Assembly: GCF_036746095.1 (NCBI RefSeq)
Contig: NZ_DAIOEU010000013.1
Span: 1-64,000, forward strand
DNA: 64,000 nucleotides
Source of the DNA: Dyella_B sp036746095
GTDB taxonomy: Bacteria > Pseudomonadota > Gammaproteobacteria > Xanthomonadales > Rhodanobacteraceae
Direction: 5' to 3'
The notes beneath the pieces are model-generated. The model worked only from the letters and a program-made list of their open reading frames with translations. It had not been told where the DNA came from and ran no database searches. Positions within the stretch are counted from its first letter, which is position 1. Each line of letters starts with the position of its first letter. A program made the position numbers and the translations under genes. Shown here in pieces: positions 44,252 through 53,455 of the stretch.

Positions 44252-44995
44252 ATGGCAACGAATCTCAAGGGCAAAGTGGCGTTCGTGACAGGCGGCGCCC
44301 GCGGCATCGGCGCCGCCGTCGTCCGGCGCCTGGTGCGCGATGGCGCAGCGGTCGCATTCACCTATCGAGGCTCGGCGGATCTGGCGGCAGCACTGGCGAC
44401 CGGCCTCAAGGAGGCAGGCGGACAAGCCCTCGCGATTCAATCCGATGCGGGCGATCCCGTCGCCCTGAGGCAGGCGATCCATCAAGCGGCAAGCCACTTC
44501 GGCAAGATCGACATCCTGGTCAACAACGCCGGCGTGCTGAAGTTTGGCGCCATCGAGACGCTGCCGCTGGAGGACTTCGACCAGACGATCGACGTGAACG
44601 TGCGGGCGGTGTTCGTTGCCAGCCAGGCGGTGCTGCCGCACATGGGCGCGGGCGGAAGGATCATCAACATCGGCAGCACCAACGCGGACCGCATGCCGTT
44701 TACCGGCGGCGCCGTCTATGCGATGAGCAAATCCGCCCTCAAGGGCCTCGTGCAAGGCATGGCGCGCGATCTGGGGCCACGGGGCATCACGGTCAACAAC
44801 GTGCAGCCCGGACCGGTCAACACCGACATGAATCCCGAAGCGGGCGACTTTGCGAAGGATCTGCACGGCATGATGGCGCTGCCGCGCCATGCCGAAGCGG
44901 ACGAGATCGCGGGGATGGTGGCGTATGTCGCAAGCGCGGAGGCAGGGTTCATCACCGGCGCCCATCTGATGATCGACGGTGGATTCAGCGCCTGA
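44252..44995 (+). CDS. SDR family oxidoreductase (FabG-like)
   Basis: NAD(P)-dependent short-chain dehydrogenase of 247 aa. The cofactor motif is TGGARGIG, NNAG follows strand beta-4 (DILVNNAGVL), the active Ser is in NIGSTNADR, and Tyr-Lys is YAMSK. The C-terminus GFITGAHLMIDGGFSA is classical. The basic residues after beta-2 (TYRGSADL) suggest NADP. Substrate unknown. Start 44252 has CGGAG upstream; a longer frame to 44138 covers no conserved sequence. It stands alone, with a repeat downstream. Confidence 0.87.
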   Translation: MATNLKGKVAFVTGGARGIGAAVVRRLVRDGAAVAFTYRGSADLAAALATGLKEAGGQALAIQSDAGDPVALRQAIHQAASHFGKIDILVNNAGVLKFGAIETLPLEDFDQTIDVNVRAVFVASQAVLPHMGAGGRIINIGSTNADRMPFTGGAVYAMSKSALKGLVQGMARDLGPRGITVNNVQPGPVNTDMNPEAGDFAKDLHGMMALPRHAEADEIAGMVAYVASAEAGFITGAHLMIDGGFSA

Positions 44996-45014
44996 ACGCC
45001 TTTGCCGGACCTTC

Positions 45015-45081
45015 GTAGCCAGGGATGGCAATCCCAGCATCCGGCAGCCCAAAGTAGGCCGGAATTGTCATCCCTGCCTAC
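45015..45081. repeat. GGGATG-type intergenic palindrome
   Basis: GTAGCCAGGGATGGCAATCCCAGC and, inverted, GGCCGGAATTGTCATCCCTGCCTAC form a long imperfect hairpin between two converging genes (SDR and GNAT). Related copies lie at 58655-58722 and 61041-61102. Confidence 0.65.
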
Positions 45082-45096
45082 AGGGCCATCTGGATT

Positions 45097-45693
45097 TCAC
45101 TGTGCGCTCAGCCGCGCCAGCCGTATATCCAGCCAACGCTGCACGTCCGGCCATTCGCTCGCAATGATCGAGTAGCACACGGTATCGCGCAGCGTGCCAT
45201 CCGGCCGGCGCTTGTGTGCGCGCAGCACGCCGTCCTTGTGCGCACCCAGGCGCTCGATCGCGCGTTGCGAATCCTGATTGCGACCGTCGGTATGGAATTC
45301 CACCGCCACACAGCCGAGCGCCTCGAAGCCATGCTTCAGCAACAGGCGCTTGCAGGCAGTGTTGAGGTGGCTCCTCTGCCAGCGTTTCGCATACCAGGTG
45401 TAGCCGATGGCGATGCGCGGCAGTTCCGGTGCGAAGTCGTAGAAGCGCGTGGTGCCGACGATCTGGCCGCTGGTCTTCTCGCGCACCGCAAACGGCAGCA
45501 TGGCGTTGGCCGTGAGGCCAGCGAGCGCTTTTTCGATGTATGCCTTGGCTTCGCCCGGTGCCGGGGCGCTGGTGAACCACAGGTTCCACAATTGGCCATC
45601 CGCCGCCGCGGCTTCCAGGTCGGGCGCGTGGTGCAGGGCGAGGGGTTCCAACAGGACGTGATCGTCCTGGAGTGTCGTCGGGGTAAGAGTCAT
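45097..45693 (-). CDS. GNAT family N-acetyltransferase (RimJ/RimL-type)
   Basis: Acetyl-CoA transferase of 198 aa. Family features: VLLEPLALHHAPDLEAAA at the N-terminus, SGQIVGTTRFYDF, and AIGYTWYAKRWQRSHLNTACK forming the acetyl-CoA region. RimJ/RimL-like members acetylate protein N-termini or small amines; the substrate here is unknown. Its ATG overlaps the DUF465 stop by one base (TGATG), so the pair is coupled. Confidence 0.85.
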   Translation of the reverse strand: MTLTPTTLQDDHVLLEPLALHHAPDLEAAAADGQLWNLWFTSAPAPGEAKAYIEKALAGLTANAMLPFAVREKTSGQIVGTTRFYDFAPELPRIAIGYTWYAKRWQRSHLNTACKRLLLKHGFEALGCVAVEFHTDGRNQDSQRAIERLGAHKDGVLRAHKRRPDGTLRDTVCYSIIASEWPDVQRWLDIRLARLSAQ

Positions 45694-45899
45694 CAGGCGT
45701 CCAGATCCGGGATGAGTTTGCTTTCCAGCCGCGCAATCGCGTCTTTCAACAGCAGCTTGCGCTTCTTCATGCGGGTGATCTGCAGTTCGTCGCAGCCGAT
45801 CGAGTTGGACATCTGCTGGATCGCCACGTCCAGGTCGCGGTGTTCCTGGCGCAATTCGGCCAGCAAATGGGCGATCTGGGCGGGGTCCTGGACCTGCAT
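45693..45899 (-). CDS. DUF465 (YdcH-like) small protein
   Basis: Helical protein of 68 aa. LLAELRQEHRDLDVAIQQM and RMKKRKLLLKDAIARLE match the DUF465/YdcH family, which forms an antiparallel coiled coil. Function unknown. The start is MQVQDPAQI; longer in-frame sequence upstream overlaps the divergent ttcA promoter. Confidence 0.85.
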   Translation of the reverse strand: MQVQDPAQIAHLLAELRQEHRDLDVAIQQMSNSIGCDELQITRMKKRKLLLKDAIARLESKLIPDLDA

Positions 45900-45969
45900 G
45901 GCAGCGTTGCACGGGCGGCGGCGAAGAAGCTGCAATTGTAGCGCGCCCGGATATGGCCGGCGGGATGGG

Positions 45970-45975
45970 TACAAT
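45970..45975 (+). promoter_or_regulatory. candidate -10 box for ttcA
   Basis: TACAAT (5 of 6 to consensus) lies 24 bases upstream of the ttcA start. No good -35 is seen at standard spacing. Confidence 0.4.
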
Positions 45976-45998
45976 ACGCGTCTGCCCGCCGTATCCCG

Positions 45999-46886
45999 AT
46001 GCCGCCCATGTCTGCCCATCCCGAGGCTGTTCCCGATCTCGCCCGCAAGCGTGCCTATGAAGCCGCCAAGCTGGCCAAGCGCTTGCGCCACCAGGTCGGC
46101 CAGGCCATCGCCGACTTCAACATGATCGAAGAGGGCGACAAGGTGATGGTGTGCCTGTCCGGCGGCAAAGACTCCTACACCATGCTCGACGTGCTGCTGT
46201 CACTGCAGGGCAAGGCGCCGGTGCGCTTCGAATTGGTCGCGGTGAACCTGGATCAAAAGCAGCCGGACTTTCCCGAGCATGTGCTGCCGCAATACCTCAC
46301 AGCGCGCGGCGTGCCGTTCCACATCATCGAGCAGGACACCTACAGCACGGTCACCCGCGTGATTCCGGAAGGCAAGACCATGTGCAGCCTGTGCTCGCGC
46401 CTGCGTCGCGGTGCGCTGTACAGGTGGGCGGCGGAGAACGGCGTCACCAAGATCGCGCTGGGCCATCATCGCGACGACATGCTCGCCACCTTCTTCCTCA
46501 ACCTCTTCCATCAGGCCAGCCTGAAGGCGATGCCGCCGAAGCTGCGCTCGGATGATGGTCGCCACGTGGTGATCCGTCCGCTGGCGTACTGCAAAGAGAG
46601 CGACATTGCCGACTACGCGGAGTACAAGCAGTTTCCGATCATTCCCTGTAATCTCTGCGGTTCGCAGGAGAATTTGCAGCGCAAGGCGGTCGGCCGCATG
46701 TTGCAGGATTGGGAGCGCCAGTTTCCCGGACGCGGCGAAACCATGTTTCGCGCACTGGGCAACGTGGCGCCCTCGCAATTGGCGGATCGCAAACTGTTCG
46801 ATTTCGCTTCGCTGGGTTCGCGCGAAGGTGCCAGGCGCGCCGACGCGCATGGCTGGCTGGCGGGAACCGAAGGCGAGAATCACTAA
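45999..46886 (+). CDS. ttcA: tRNA 2-thiocytidine(32) synthetase TtcA
   Basis: ATP- and Fe-S-dependent enzyme of 295 aa that thiolates C32 of certain tRNAs. PP-loop SGGKDS is at 54-59, cluster cysteines Cys129 and Cys132 (CSLC), and Cys217/Cys220 (CNLC). The LGHHRDDMLATFFLNLF segment is typical. An ATG at 46008 is an equally good start; neither has a clear ribosome-binding site. It is divergent from DUF465. Confidence 0.95.
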   Translation: MPPMSAHPEAVPDLARKRAYEAAKLAKRLRHQVGQAIADFNMIEEGDKVMVCLSGGKDSYTMLDVLLSLQGKAPVRFELVAVNLDQKQPDFPEHVLPQYLTARGVPFHIIEQDTYSTVTRVIPEGKTMCSLCSRLRRGALYRWAAENGVTKIALGHHRDDMLATFFLNLFHQASLKAMPPKLRSDDGRHVVIRPLAYCKESDIADYAEYKQFPIIPCNLCGSQENLQRKAVGRMLQDWERQFPGRGETMFRALGNVAPSQLADRKLFDFASLGSREGARRADAHGWLAGTEGENH

Positions 46887-46947
46887 GTACAAGGCGGACG
46901 TCTGGACGTCCATATCTTTTCCCTCATTTTTGTAGTCGAGTAGACCC

Positions 46948-48147
46948 GTGTCCCATTTCGCATCCGTAGAAATGACCCCAGGCGATCCGATCCTGGGCCT
47001 CACCGAAGCTTTCGTGGCCGACTCGCGTCCCGGCAAAGTCAATCTGGGCGTGGGCATCTATTACGACGAAACCGGCCGCATTCCGGTGCTGCGCGCCGTG
47101 CGCCGGGTGGAGGAAGCGCTGGCGAAGGAATCGCTGCCGCGCGGCTATCTGCCGATTGACGGCTTGCCTGCCTATACCCAGGCCACGCAAAAGCTGGTGT
47201 TCGGCCCGGAATCGCCGCTGCTGGCCGCCGGCCGCGTGGCGACCTCGCAGACCATCGGCGGCAGCGGTGCGCTGCGCGTAGGCGCGGAGTTGCTGAAGAA
47301 GGCACTGCCCAAGGCGAAAGTCGCCATCAGCAGCCCGAGCTGGGAAAACCATCGCGTGGTGTTCAACGCCGCCGGTTTCGAAGTGGTGGATTACGCCTAT
47401 TACGACGCCGCCACCAACGGCCTGGATTTCGCCGGCATGCTGGCGGATCTCAACAAGCTGGAGCCCGGCACGGTGGTGCTGCTGCATGCTTGCTGCCACA
47501 ACCCTACTGGCGTGGATCTGTCGGTCGAGCAGTGGAAGCAGGTCGTGGCGCTGGTGAAGGACCGCAAGCTGATGCCCTTCATCGACATGGCCTATCAGGG
47601 CTTTGACAAAGGCATCGATGCGGATGCTGCGGCGGTGCGTCTGTTCGCCGAATCGGGCATTGATTCGTTCGTGGTGGCGAACTCCTATTCCAAGTCGTTC
47701 TCGCTGTACGGCGAGCGCGTGGGTGCGCTGTCGGTCGTCGGCGCGACGCGTGACGAGGCGTTGCGCGTGCAGTCGCTGGTCAAGCGCATCATTCGTTCCA
47801 TCTACTCCAGCCCGTCCACGCACGGTGGTGCGCTGGTGGCTGGTGTGCTCAACAGCGCCGAGCTGCGTGCGCTGTGGGAGCAGGAGCTCACCGAAATGCG
47901 CGAGCGCATCCACGCCATGCGTGCCGGCATGGTGGAAAAGCTTGCCGCGAACGGTGCGCCGCAGTTCGGCTTCATCCAGCAGCAGGCCGGCATGTTCTCG
48001 TACTCGGGACTCAGCAAGGCGCAGGTGGATCGCTTGCGCGAAGAGCATGCGATCTATGCGATCGGCACCGGCCGCATCTGCGTGGCGGCGTTGAATCGCA
48101 ACAACCTGGATACCGTGGTTGCTGCGGTAGCGGCTGTCATTCGCTAA
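46948..48147 (+). CDS. aromatic/aspartate aminotransferase (class I)
   Basis: PLP transaminase of 399 aa of the AspC/TyrB group. The Schiff-base lysine is in NSYSKSFSLYGERVG, HNPTGVDLS holds the cofactor Asn, and the C-terminal Arg region is GRICVAALNRNN. AspC and TyrB cannot be told apart by sequence alone. It begins with GTG at 46948 (VSHFASVEMTPGDPILGL), the family N-terminus. 61 bases separate it from ttcA; no terminator is visible between them. Confidence 0.93.
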   Translation: MSHFASVEMTPGDPILGLTEAFVADSRPGKVNLGVGIYYDETGRIPVLRAVRRVEEALAKESLPRGYLPIDGLPAYTQATQKLVFGPESPLLAAGRVATSQTIGGSGALRVGAELLKKALPKAKVAISSPSWENHRVVFNAAGFEVVDYAYYDAATNGLDFAGMLADLNKLEPGTVVLLHACCHNPTGVDLSVEQWKQVVALVKDRKLMPFIDMAYQGFDKGIDADAAAVRLFAESGIDSFVVANSYSKSFSLYGERVGALSVVGATRDEALRVQSLVKRIIRSIYSSPSTHGGALVAGVLNSAELRALWEQELTEMRERIHAMRAGMVEKLAANGAPQFGFIQQQAGMFSYSGLSKAQVDRLREEHAIYAIGTGRICVAALNRNNLDTVVAAVAAVIR

Positions 48148-48159
48148 CACTTCCATTCT

Positions 48160-48239
48160 CGTCACCCCGGCGCAAGCCGGGGCCCAGTGGCTTTCTGTTG
48201 CAAAAAGACGCTGGGTCCCGGCTTGCGCCGGGACGACGG
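48160..48239. repeat. REP-like palindrome
   Basis: CGTCACCCCGGCGCAAGCCGGGGCCCAG and the inverted CTGGGTCCCGGCTTGCGCCGGGACGACGG form an almost perfect ~27-bp hairpin after the aminotransferase stop. Same family as 25546-25625 and 49198-49267. Confidence 0.85.
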
Positions 48240-48261
48240 ACATTCGTGACCGGACTAAAGC

Positions 48262-49173
48262 ATGTTTTTCCGCAACCTCACGCTGTTCCGCTTCTCCCCC
48301 TCCGTTGCCGAAGACCTGACCCGCCTCGATGAAGCGCTGAACGATCATCGCCTGCGTCCCTGTGGTCCGCTGGAAATGGGCACGCGCGGTTTCGTGCCGC
48401 CGGTCGGCCGCGGCGATGAAGCGCCGATGACGCACGCGGTGAATGCGTGCACGCTCGTCACCGTCGGCAGCGAGGAAAAGCTGCTGCCGTCCGCCGTGGT
48501 GAACGACGAACTGCAGCGCAAGGTGCAGAAGATCGCCGAAGAAGAAGGCCGCAAGGTCGGTGGCCGCGAGCGCAAGCGCCTCAAGGAAGACCTGCTTACC
48601 GAACTGCTGCCGCGTGCTTTCGTGCGCAGCTCGCGCATGGGCGCCTATGTCGATCGCAAGCATGGCTGGCTGGTGCTCGATACAGCCAGTCGTAAAAGCG
48701 CGGAAAATGCGCTTACCCAGGTGCGCGAAGCACTCGGCAGTTTTCCCGCGGTGCCGCTCGCGCCGGAAGAAAGCCCGCGCGTATTGATGACCGACTGGCT
48801 TGCCACCGGCAATCTGCCCGGCAGCCTCGTGCTGGGCGACGAATGCGAGCTGCGCGATCCAGCCACGGCTACCGGTGCGATTGCGCGTTGCCGCCGCCAG
48901 GATCTCGATGCGGAAGAAGTGAAGGAACATCTGCGCAACGGCAAGCAGGTGTTCCAGCTTGGCCTGGTGTTCGACGAGCGCATCAGCTTCGTGCTTGGCG
49001 AAGATCTGGTCGTGCGCAAGCTGAAGTTTCTCGATGCAGTGGTGGATGAGCTGGGCGATAGCCAGCAGGATGCCGCCGCGGAAATGGATGCGCGTTTCGC
49101 GCTGCTGACGTTGGAGTTGGAGCGCTTGCTGGGCAAGTTGGAAGAATGGTTCGGGCTGCCGAGGCCGGAGTAA
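48262..49173 (+). CDS. rdgC: recombination-associated protein RdgC
   Basis: Ring-forming DNA-binding protein of 303 aa that encloses duplex DNA and restrains RecA. The N-terminus MFFRNLTLFRF, the GFVPPVGRGDEAPM segment and the C-terminal FDERISFVLGEDLVVRKLKF are diagnostic. Length matches E. coli RdgC (303 aa). REP-like elements flank it on both sides. Confidence 0.97.
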   Translation: MFFRNLTLFRFSPSVAEDLTRLDEALNDHRLRPCGPLEMGTRGFVPPVGRGDEAPMTHAVNACTLVTVGSEEKLLPSAVVNDELQRKVQKIAEEEGRKVGGRERKRLKEDLLTELLPRAFVRSSRMGAYVDRKHGWLVLDTASRKSAENALTQVREALGSFPAVPLAPEESPRVLMTDWLATGNLPGSLVLGDECELRDPATATGAIARCRRQDLDAEEVKEHLRNGKQVFQLGLVFDERISFVLGEDLVVRKLKFLDAVVDELGDSQQDAAAEMDARFALLTLELERLLGKLEEWFGLPRPE

Positions 49174-49197
49174 ATCATCCATTCCCGATAAAGCCTC

Positions 49198-49267
49198 ATC
49201 CCGTCGTCCCGGCGACTTTGCTGGCGGGCCCAAGGCGCTGAGGCCCGGTCTCCGCCGGGCGACGGGG
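49198..49267. repeat. REP-like palindrome (degenerate)
   Basis: CCCGTCGTCCCGGCGACTTTG and the inverted GGTCTCCGCCGGGCGACGGGG form an imperfect hairpin 25 bases after the rdgC stop. The rest of the gap to 49456 shows no clear feature. Confidence 0.65.
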
Positions 49268-49456
49268 TGCGGGATTGCCTTCCCTCTCGAGGGAAGATTG
49301 AGGCGAAAGCCGTCCCACGCTCCCTGAGACGCGCGCCAGATCGCGCTTCCCGCGACAGCGGGAAAAAAGCCCTTGCGCGCAGCCCCGGCACCCCACATTC
49401 TGCCTGTGCCCAGACCCTCCCCTTCGGCCTGGGAGCAGTTCGGAAAGGCTTAAATC

Positions 49457-50224
49457 ATGGCGTATCTCGACGGTGACTGGCTGGAGCTGGCAACCCCCAG
49501 CGGCAATACCATTCGTGTGCTCAAAGCATCGCATCCGCGGGCGCGGCGACTGCGCCTGACGGTGTCGACCAAGGGTGCACGCATCACCTACCCGCAGGGC
49601 ACGCATCCCTCGCAGGTCAATGCATTCCTGCGCCACAACGCCGACTGGCTGGAGAAGAAGCTCGGCGAGCTCAACCTCGTGGTCGATCCGCTGCCGCCAT
49701 TGCGTGTCGGCACGCCGATCGAGTTTCCTTTCCGCGGCGAGGCCATCACGTTGGATTGGGCCGAGGGCGCCTATCCGCGCGTGGTCGCTCACGACGGTGG
49801 CATCACGCTGGAAATTCCACGTCCGCATAGCCGTGCACTGCCTGTTGCGCGCGGTTTGCTCGCGTCGTATTTCGAAACGCAGATCCGCCGCGACGTGTCG
49901 CGCTGGCTCGCCGGCTACGTACCGCAACTGGGACTGGCGCCAACCGCCTTGCGCATTCGCCCGATGAAAAGCCTGTGGGGCAGCCTGGATACGCGCGATC
50001 GCATCAATCTGGATCTCGCACTGGCGCTCGCGCCCCCCGCCGCCTTGCGCTACGTGCTCGCGCACGAGTTGTGCCATCTGAAGGTACGCAACCATTCGCC
50101 GCGTTTCTGGGCGCACGTGGAAGCGATTTTCCCGGATTGGCGCGAACAGCGTGACTGGCTGCGCCAGAACGGCGCGTTGTTGAAAGCCGAACTGGATCGC
50201 CTGATCGCCGACGTCGCCGATTAG
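49457..50224 (+). CDS. YgjP-like (SprT/WLM-type) metallopeptidase
   Basis: Predicted zinc metallopeptidase of 255 aa (M48-like DUF45 family). HELCHLKVRNHSPRFW gives the HExxH motif and a third His; the substrate is unknown. PMKSLWGSLDTRDRINLDLAL is the other conserved block before it. No signal peptide, so cytosolic. Four bases separate its stop from the next start. Confidence 0.9.
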   Translation: MAYLDGDWLELATPSGNTIRVLKASHPRARRLRLTVSTKGARITYPQGTHPSQVNAFLRHNADWLEKKLGELNLVVDPLPPLRVGTPIEFPFRGEAITLDWAEGAYPRVVAHDGGITLEIPRPHSRALPVARGLLASYFETQIRRDVSRWLAGYVPQLGLAPTALRIRPMKSLWGSLDTRDRINLDLALALAPPAALRYVLAHELCHLKVRNHSPRFWAHVEAIFPDWREQRDWLRQNGALLKAELDRLIADVAD

Positions 50225-50228
50225 CGCC

Positions 50229-50531
50229 ATGCGCCACTTCTTCTGCAAGCTGCATGGCCCGCGCGCCACCTTCCCCGCCGACATCACGCCGGAGGAACGT
50301 GCGTTGATGAAAGACCATGCCGATTATTGGCGCGAACAGATGGGCAGAGGCTATGCCGTAGTGTTCGGGCCGGTGATGGATCCTGCGGCGGCGTACGGCA
50401 TACTCGTCATGCAACTGCCCGACGACATGGCACCTGAGCCGTTGATCCATGGCGATCCCGTGATGAAGGCCGAACGCGGATTCCGCTTCGAAATCCACCC
50501 TATGCATGCGGTACTCCCGCAACAGCAATAA
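50229..50531 (+). CDS. YciI family protein
   Basis: Dimeric alpha-beta barrel protein of 100 aa (FFCKLHGPRATFPADITPEE... YGILVMQLPDD...). YciI-like proteins carry a conserved His/Asp pair and have no settled role. MKDHADYWREQMGRG is typical of the family. It is probably co-transcribed with the metallopeptidase, with a 4-base gap. Confidence 0.85.
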   Translation: MRHFFCKLHGPRATFPADITPEERALMKDHADYWREQMGRGYAVVFGPVMDPAAAYGILVMQLPDDMAPEPLIHGDPVMKAERGFRFEIHPMHAVLPQQQ

Positions 50532-50691
50532 ACGCCTGATGCCAAGCTCACCCGGCATTGAAGCGTTCGTACCCTGGCTGGTTTGAATCACCCGCGACTT
50601 CACCCGCGCTCCACGGGCATGTTCGTAGCGTTTTGTACTTGGGTGGCGATTCGCCCAGCATGGCGACTGCCAATCGGCGCAAACTTCGGTG

Positions 50692-52287
50692 ATGAACACG
50701 CAGCCTCTCGCAAGTCCACGCATCAAGCCCGCAGGCGTGGCACCCGCCGATACGCTGACGCCGGCGGACCGCTATCAGGAATTGTTCGTCGACGTGCAAA
50801 TGAACCGCGTGTTCGCCGACAGCAAGACCTTTGTCGACTGCGCGCCGAAGGGTGAGCCCGAGCGCATTCTTGCGTTGTACCGTGAGCAACGCGGCCAGCC
50901 GGATTTTGATCTCGCCGCGTTCGTGCATGCACATTTCGATGCGCCCGTGGTGCACCGCAGCCATTATGTATCCGTACCCGGGCAACCTTTGCGCGAACAC
51001 ATCGACAGCCTGTGGGACGTGTTGACGCGTCGTCCGGACTTGCATCCGCCGAAGTCGTCGCTACTGCCGTTGCCGAATTGCTACGTCGTGCCGGGTGGGC
51101 GCTTCAGCGAGCTGTATTACTGGGACTCCTACTTCACCATGCTTGGCCTGGCCGAAAGTGGGCGTCACGACCTGTTGCATTGCATGGCGAGCAATTTCGC
51201 CTACCTGATCGACGCCTACGGCCACATTCCCAATGGCAATCGAACCTATTATTTGAGCCGTTCGCAGCCGCCGGTTTTCGCCTTGATGGTGGGCTTGTTC
51301 GAACAGCATGGCGTGGATGAGGCGGTCGCCTGGCTGCCGCAGCTGTGCAAGGAATACGACTACTGGATGGATGGCGCCGAAGCGCTGCGGCCGAATGATG
51401 CCCACCGTCATTGCGTGAAGCTGGATGATGGCAGCCTGCTCAATCGTTACTGGGACGATCGCGATACACCGCGCGAAGAATCGCACCTGGAGGACGTGCT
51501 TACCGCACGCCGCAGCACGCGGCCCAGCACGGAGGTCTATCGCGACCTGCGTGCCGGTGCCGCATCGGGCTGGGATTTCAGTTCACGCTGGTGCGACGAG
51601 GGCAAGCTCGAAACCATTCGCACCACCGCCATCCTGCCGGTCGATCTCAATGCCTTCCTGTATTACCTGGAATGGCAGATCGCCGAACTCAGCCGTGCCG
51701 ATGGCCAACGCAAGCAGGCGGATGCTTTCGCACTGCGTGCGCAGCGTCGCCGGGAAGCGATCAATCGCGTGTTGTGGAATGAAACCGCCGGCAGCTTTCT
51801 CGATTACGACTGGCAGCGCCATGCGCCGCGCGAAGCGATCAATGCGGCGGCCAGCGCGCCGTTGTACGTCGGCGTGGCCAATCAAAACCAAGCCGTACGG
51901 GTGGCCGAAGCGTTGCGCACGCAGCTGATGGAAGAGGGCGGCCTGGGCGCCACCGCCTGCAAAACAGGGCAGCAATGGGACAAGCCGAACGGCTGGGCGC
52001 CGCTGCAGCGGTTGGCCATCTGCGGCCTGCGCCGCTACGGCTTGCATGCGTTGGGCGAGGAGATCGCGCACCGCTGGCTGCAAACCGTGGGCAGCCTGTA
52101 CGAGCGCGAAAGCAAGCTGGTCGAAAAATACGTGCTGGTGGTGCCACCGGGCGGCGCGGTCGGTGGCGGCGGCGGTGAATATCCCTTGCAGGATGGCTTC
52201 GGCTGGACCAATGGCGTCACGCGCCTGTTGCTCCATGAGAAACCCGAGCATCCGGCCAACGAGGCATGCGCGGCGGCCACGGCGTAG
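50692..52287 (+). CDS. treF: alpha,alpha-trehalase (cytosolic, GH37)
   Basis: Glycoside hydrolase family 37 enzyme of 531 aa splitting trehalose into two glucoses. Signature 1 PGGRFSELYYWDSYF and signature 2 QWDKPNGWAP are intact, with the catalytic Asp in AASGWDFSSRW. The C-terminal GGGGGEYPLQDGFGWTNGV matches GH37. No signal peptide, so TreF-like rather than periplasmic TreA. A GTG at 50689 is one codon upstream. The 160-base gap before it holds no clear promoter. Confidence 0.93.
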   Translation: MNTQPLASPRIKPAGVAPADTLTPADRYQELFVDVQMNRVFADSKTFVDCAPKGEPERILALYREQRGQPDFDLAAFVHAHFDAPVVHRSHYVSVPGQPLREHIDSLWDVLTRRPDLHPPKSSLLPLPNCYVVPGGRFSELYYWDSYFTMLGLAESGRHDLLHCMASNFAYLIDAYGHIPNGNRTYYLSRSQPPVFALMVGLFEQHGVDEAVAWLPQLCKEYDYWMDGAEALRPNDAHRHCVKLDDGSLLNRYWDDRDTPREESHLEDVLTARRSTRPSTEVYRDLRAGAASGWDFSSRWCDEGKLETIRTTAILPVDLNAFLYYLEWQIAELSRADGQRKQADAFALRAQRRREAINRVLWNETAGSFLDYDWQRHAPREAINAAASAPLYVGVANQNQAVRVAEALRTQLMEEGGLGATACKTGQQWDKPNGWAPLQRLAICGLRRYGLHALGEEIAHRWLQTVGSLYERESKLVEKYVLVVPPGGAVGGGGGEYPLQDGFGWTNGVTRLLLHEKPEHPANEACAAATA

Positions 52288-52376
52288 CATCGATACATCG
52301 CATCGTCACGCCGCTCACGTCGAATCAACGGCACTGACGACAGGCTTCGTCCTTGGCAACGACGAGGATGGCCAGC

Positions 52377-53228
52377 ATGAACACCACCACGCCCGTAACA
52401 CGCTCCACCGCGCCGCCTTTGTTGATACCCAAAACCTTGAAGGGGCAGAGGGCGCTGGTGACCGGCGCCAACTCCGGCATCGGTCGCGCGGTGGCGATCG
52501 CGCTGGGTGAGGCCGGCGCCGATGTCGCGGTCAACTACGTGACCGGCGATCAGGCAGCGAATGACGTCGTCGCGGCCATCCGTGCCCAAGGCGCGAGTGC
52601 AGAGGCTTACCGCGCCGACGTCTCTTCCGAAGAGCAGGTCGCCACCATGTTCCGCGAGGTAATCGCGCGTTTTGGCACGCTCGATATCCTGGTCAACAAT
52701 GCCGGCCTGCAACGCGATTGCGCCTTCCCGGCGATGACGCTGGAGCAATGGCACACGGTGCTCAACGTCAACCTTACCGGTCAGTTCCTGTGCGCGCGCG
52801 AAGCCGTTCGCGAATTTCTGCGTCGCGGGATCGTTCCGGACGTTTCCTGCGCGGCGGGAAAAATCATCTGCATGAGTTCGGTGCACCAGGAAATTGCCTG
52901 GGCGGGCCATGCCAACTACGCCACCTCCAAAGGCGGCATCAAGCTATTGATGGAAAGCCTGGCGCAGGAGATGGCGCCGCATCGCATCCGCGTCAACGCT
53001 ATTGCACCCGGTGCGATTCGTACGCCGATCAATACCTCGGCATGGAATACGCCCGAAGCCTACAAAAGCCTGATGACGCTGGTGCCTTACGGGCGCATCG
53101 GCGAGCCGGAAGACATCGCGCGCGCGGCGGTATGGCTGGCTTCGGATCTTTCGGATTACGTCGTGGGCACCACATTGTTCGTCGACGGCGGCATGACGCT
53201 GTATCCGGGATTCGCCACAGGCGGCTGA
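52377..53228 (+). CDS. SDR family oxidoreductase (glucose 1-dehydrogenase-like)
   Basis: Short-chain dehydrogenase of 283 aa. TGANSGIG, NNAG (DILVNNAGLQRD), the active Ser (MSSVHQE) and Tyr-Lys (YATSK) are intact; C-terminal VVGTTLFVDGGMTLYPGF is typical of bacterial glucose 1-dehydrogenases. An N-terminal extension of ~25 Thr/Pro-rich residues precedes the fold. The start at 52377 has GAGG nine bases upstream. It follows trehalase by 89 bases, and glucose from trehalose could be its substrate; that is a guess from position. Confidence 0.85.
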   Translation: MNTTTPVTRSTAPPLLIPKTLKGQRALVTGANSGIGRAVAIALGEAGADVAVNYVTGDQAANDVVAAIRAQGASAEAYRADVSSEEQVATMFREVIARFGTLDILVNNAGLQRDCAFPAMTLEQWHTVLNVNLTGQFLCAREAVREFLRRGIVPDVSCAAGKIICMSSVHQEIAWAGHANYATSKGGIKLLMESLAQEMAPHRIRVNAIAPGAIRTPINTSAWNTPEAYKSLMTLVPYGRIGEPEDIARAAVWLASDLSDYVVGTTLFVDGGMTLYPGFATGG

Positions 53229-53455
53229 CGCCCGCGAGTTGGGGTCGGCGACACGCGGCCCCAGCATCTTGCACGCGGTGCCGCGGTCAAATCCACGCTT
53301 GCGTTTGCGCCAGCGCCTGCTCAGGCACCTTGGGCATCATCTTGCACGGCGTACCTTCGCACGTGGCGATTTGCCGTCGCCATCGCTACCACGCGGCACG
53401 GCACCATGCCGCAATGACGGGCACTGTCGAAGGTCTGCATGGTGGCCATGCGTTC

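Noticed and set aside
46924..49398. 824-aa minus-strand open frame opposite the aminotransferase and rdgC
   Set aside because: Long antisense frames are expected where codon third positions are G/C. Both sense genes have clear family motifs, and this frame crosses a REP element and an intergenic gap.
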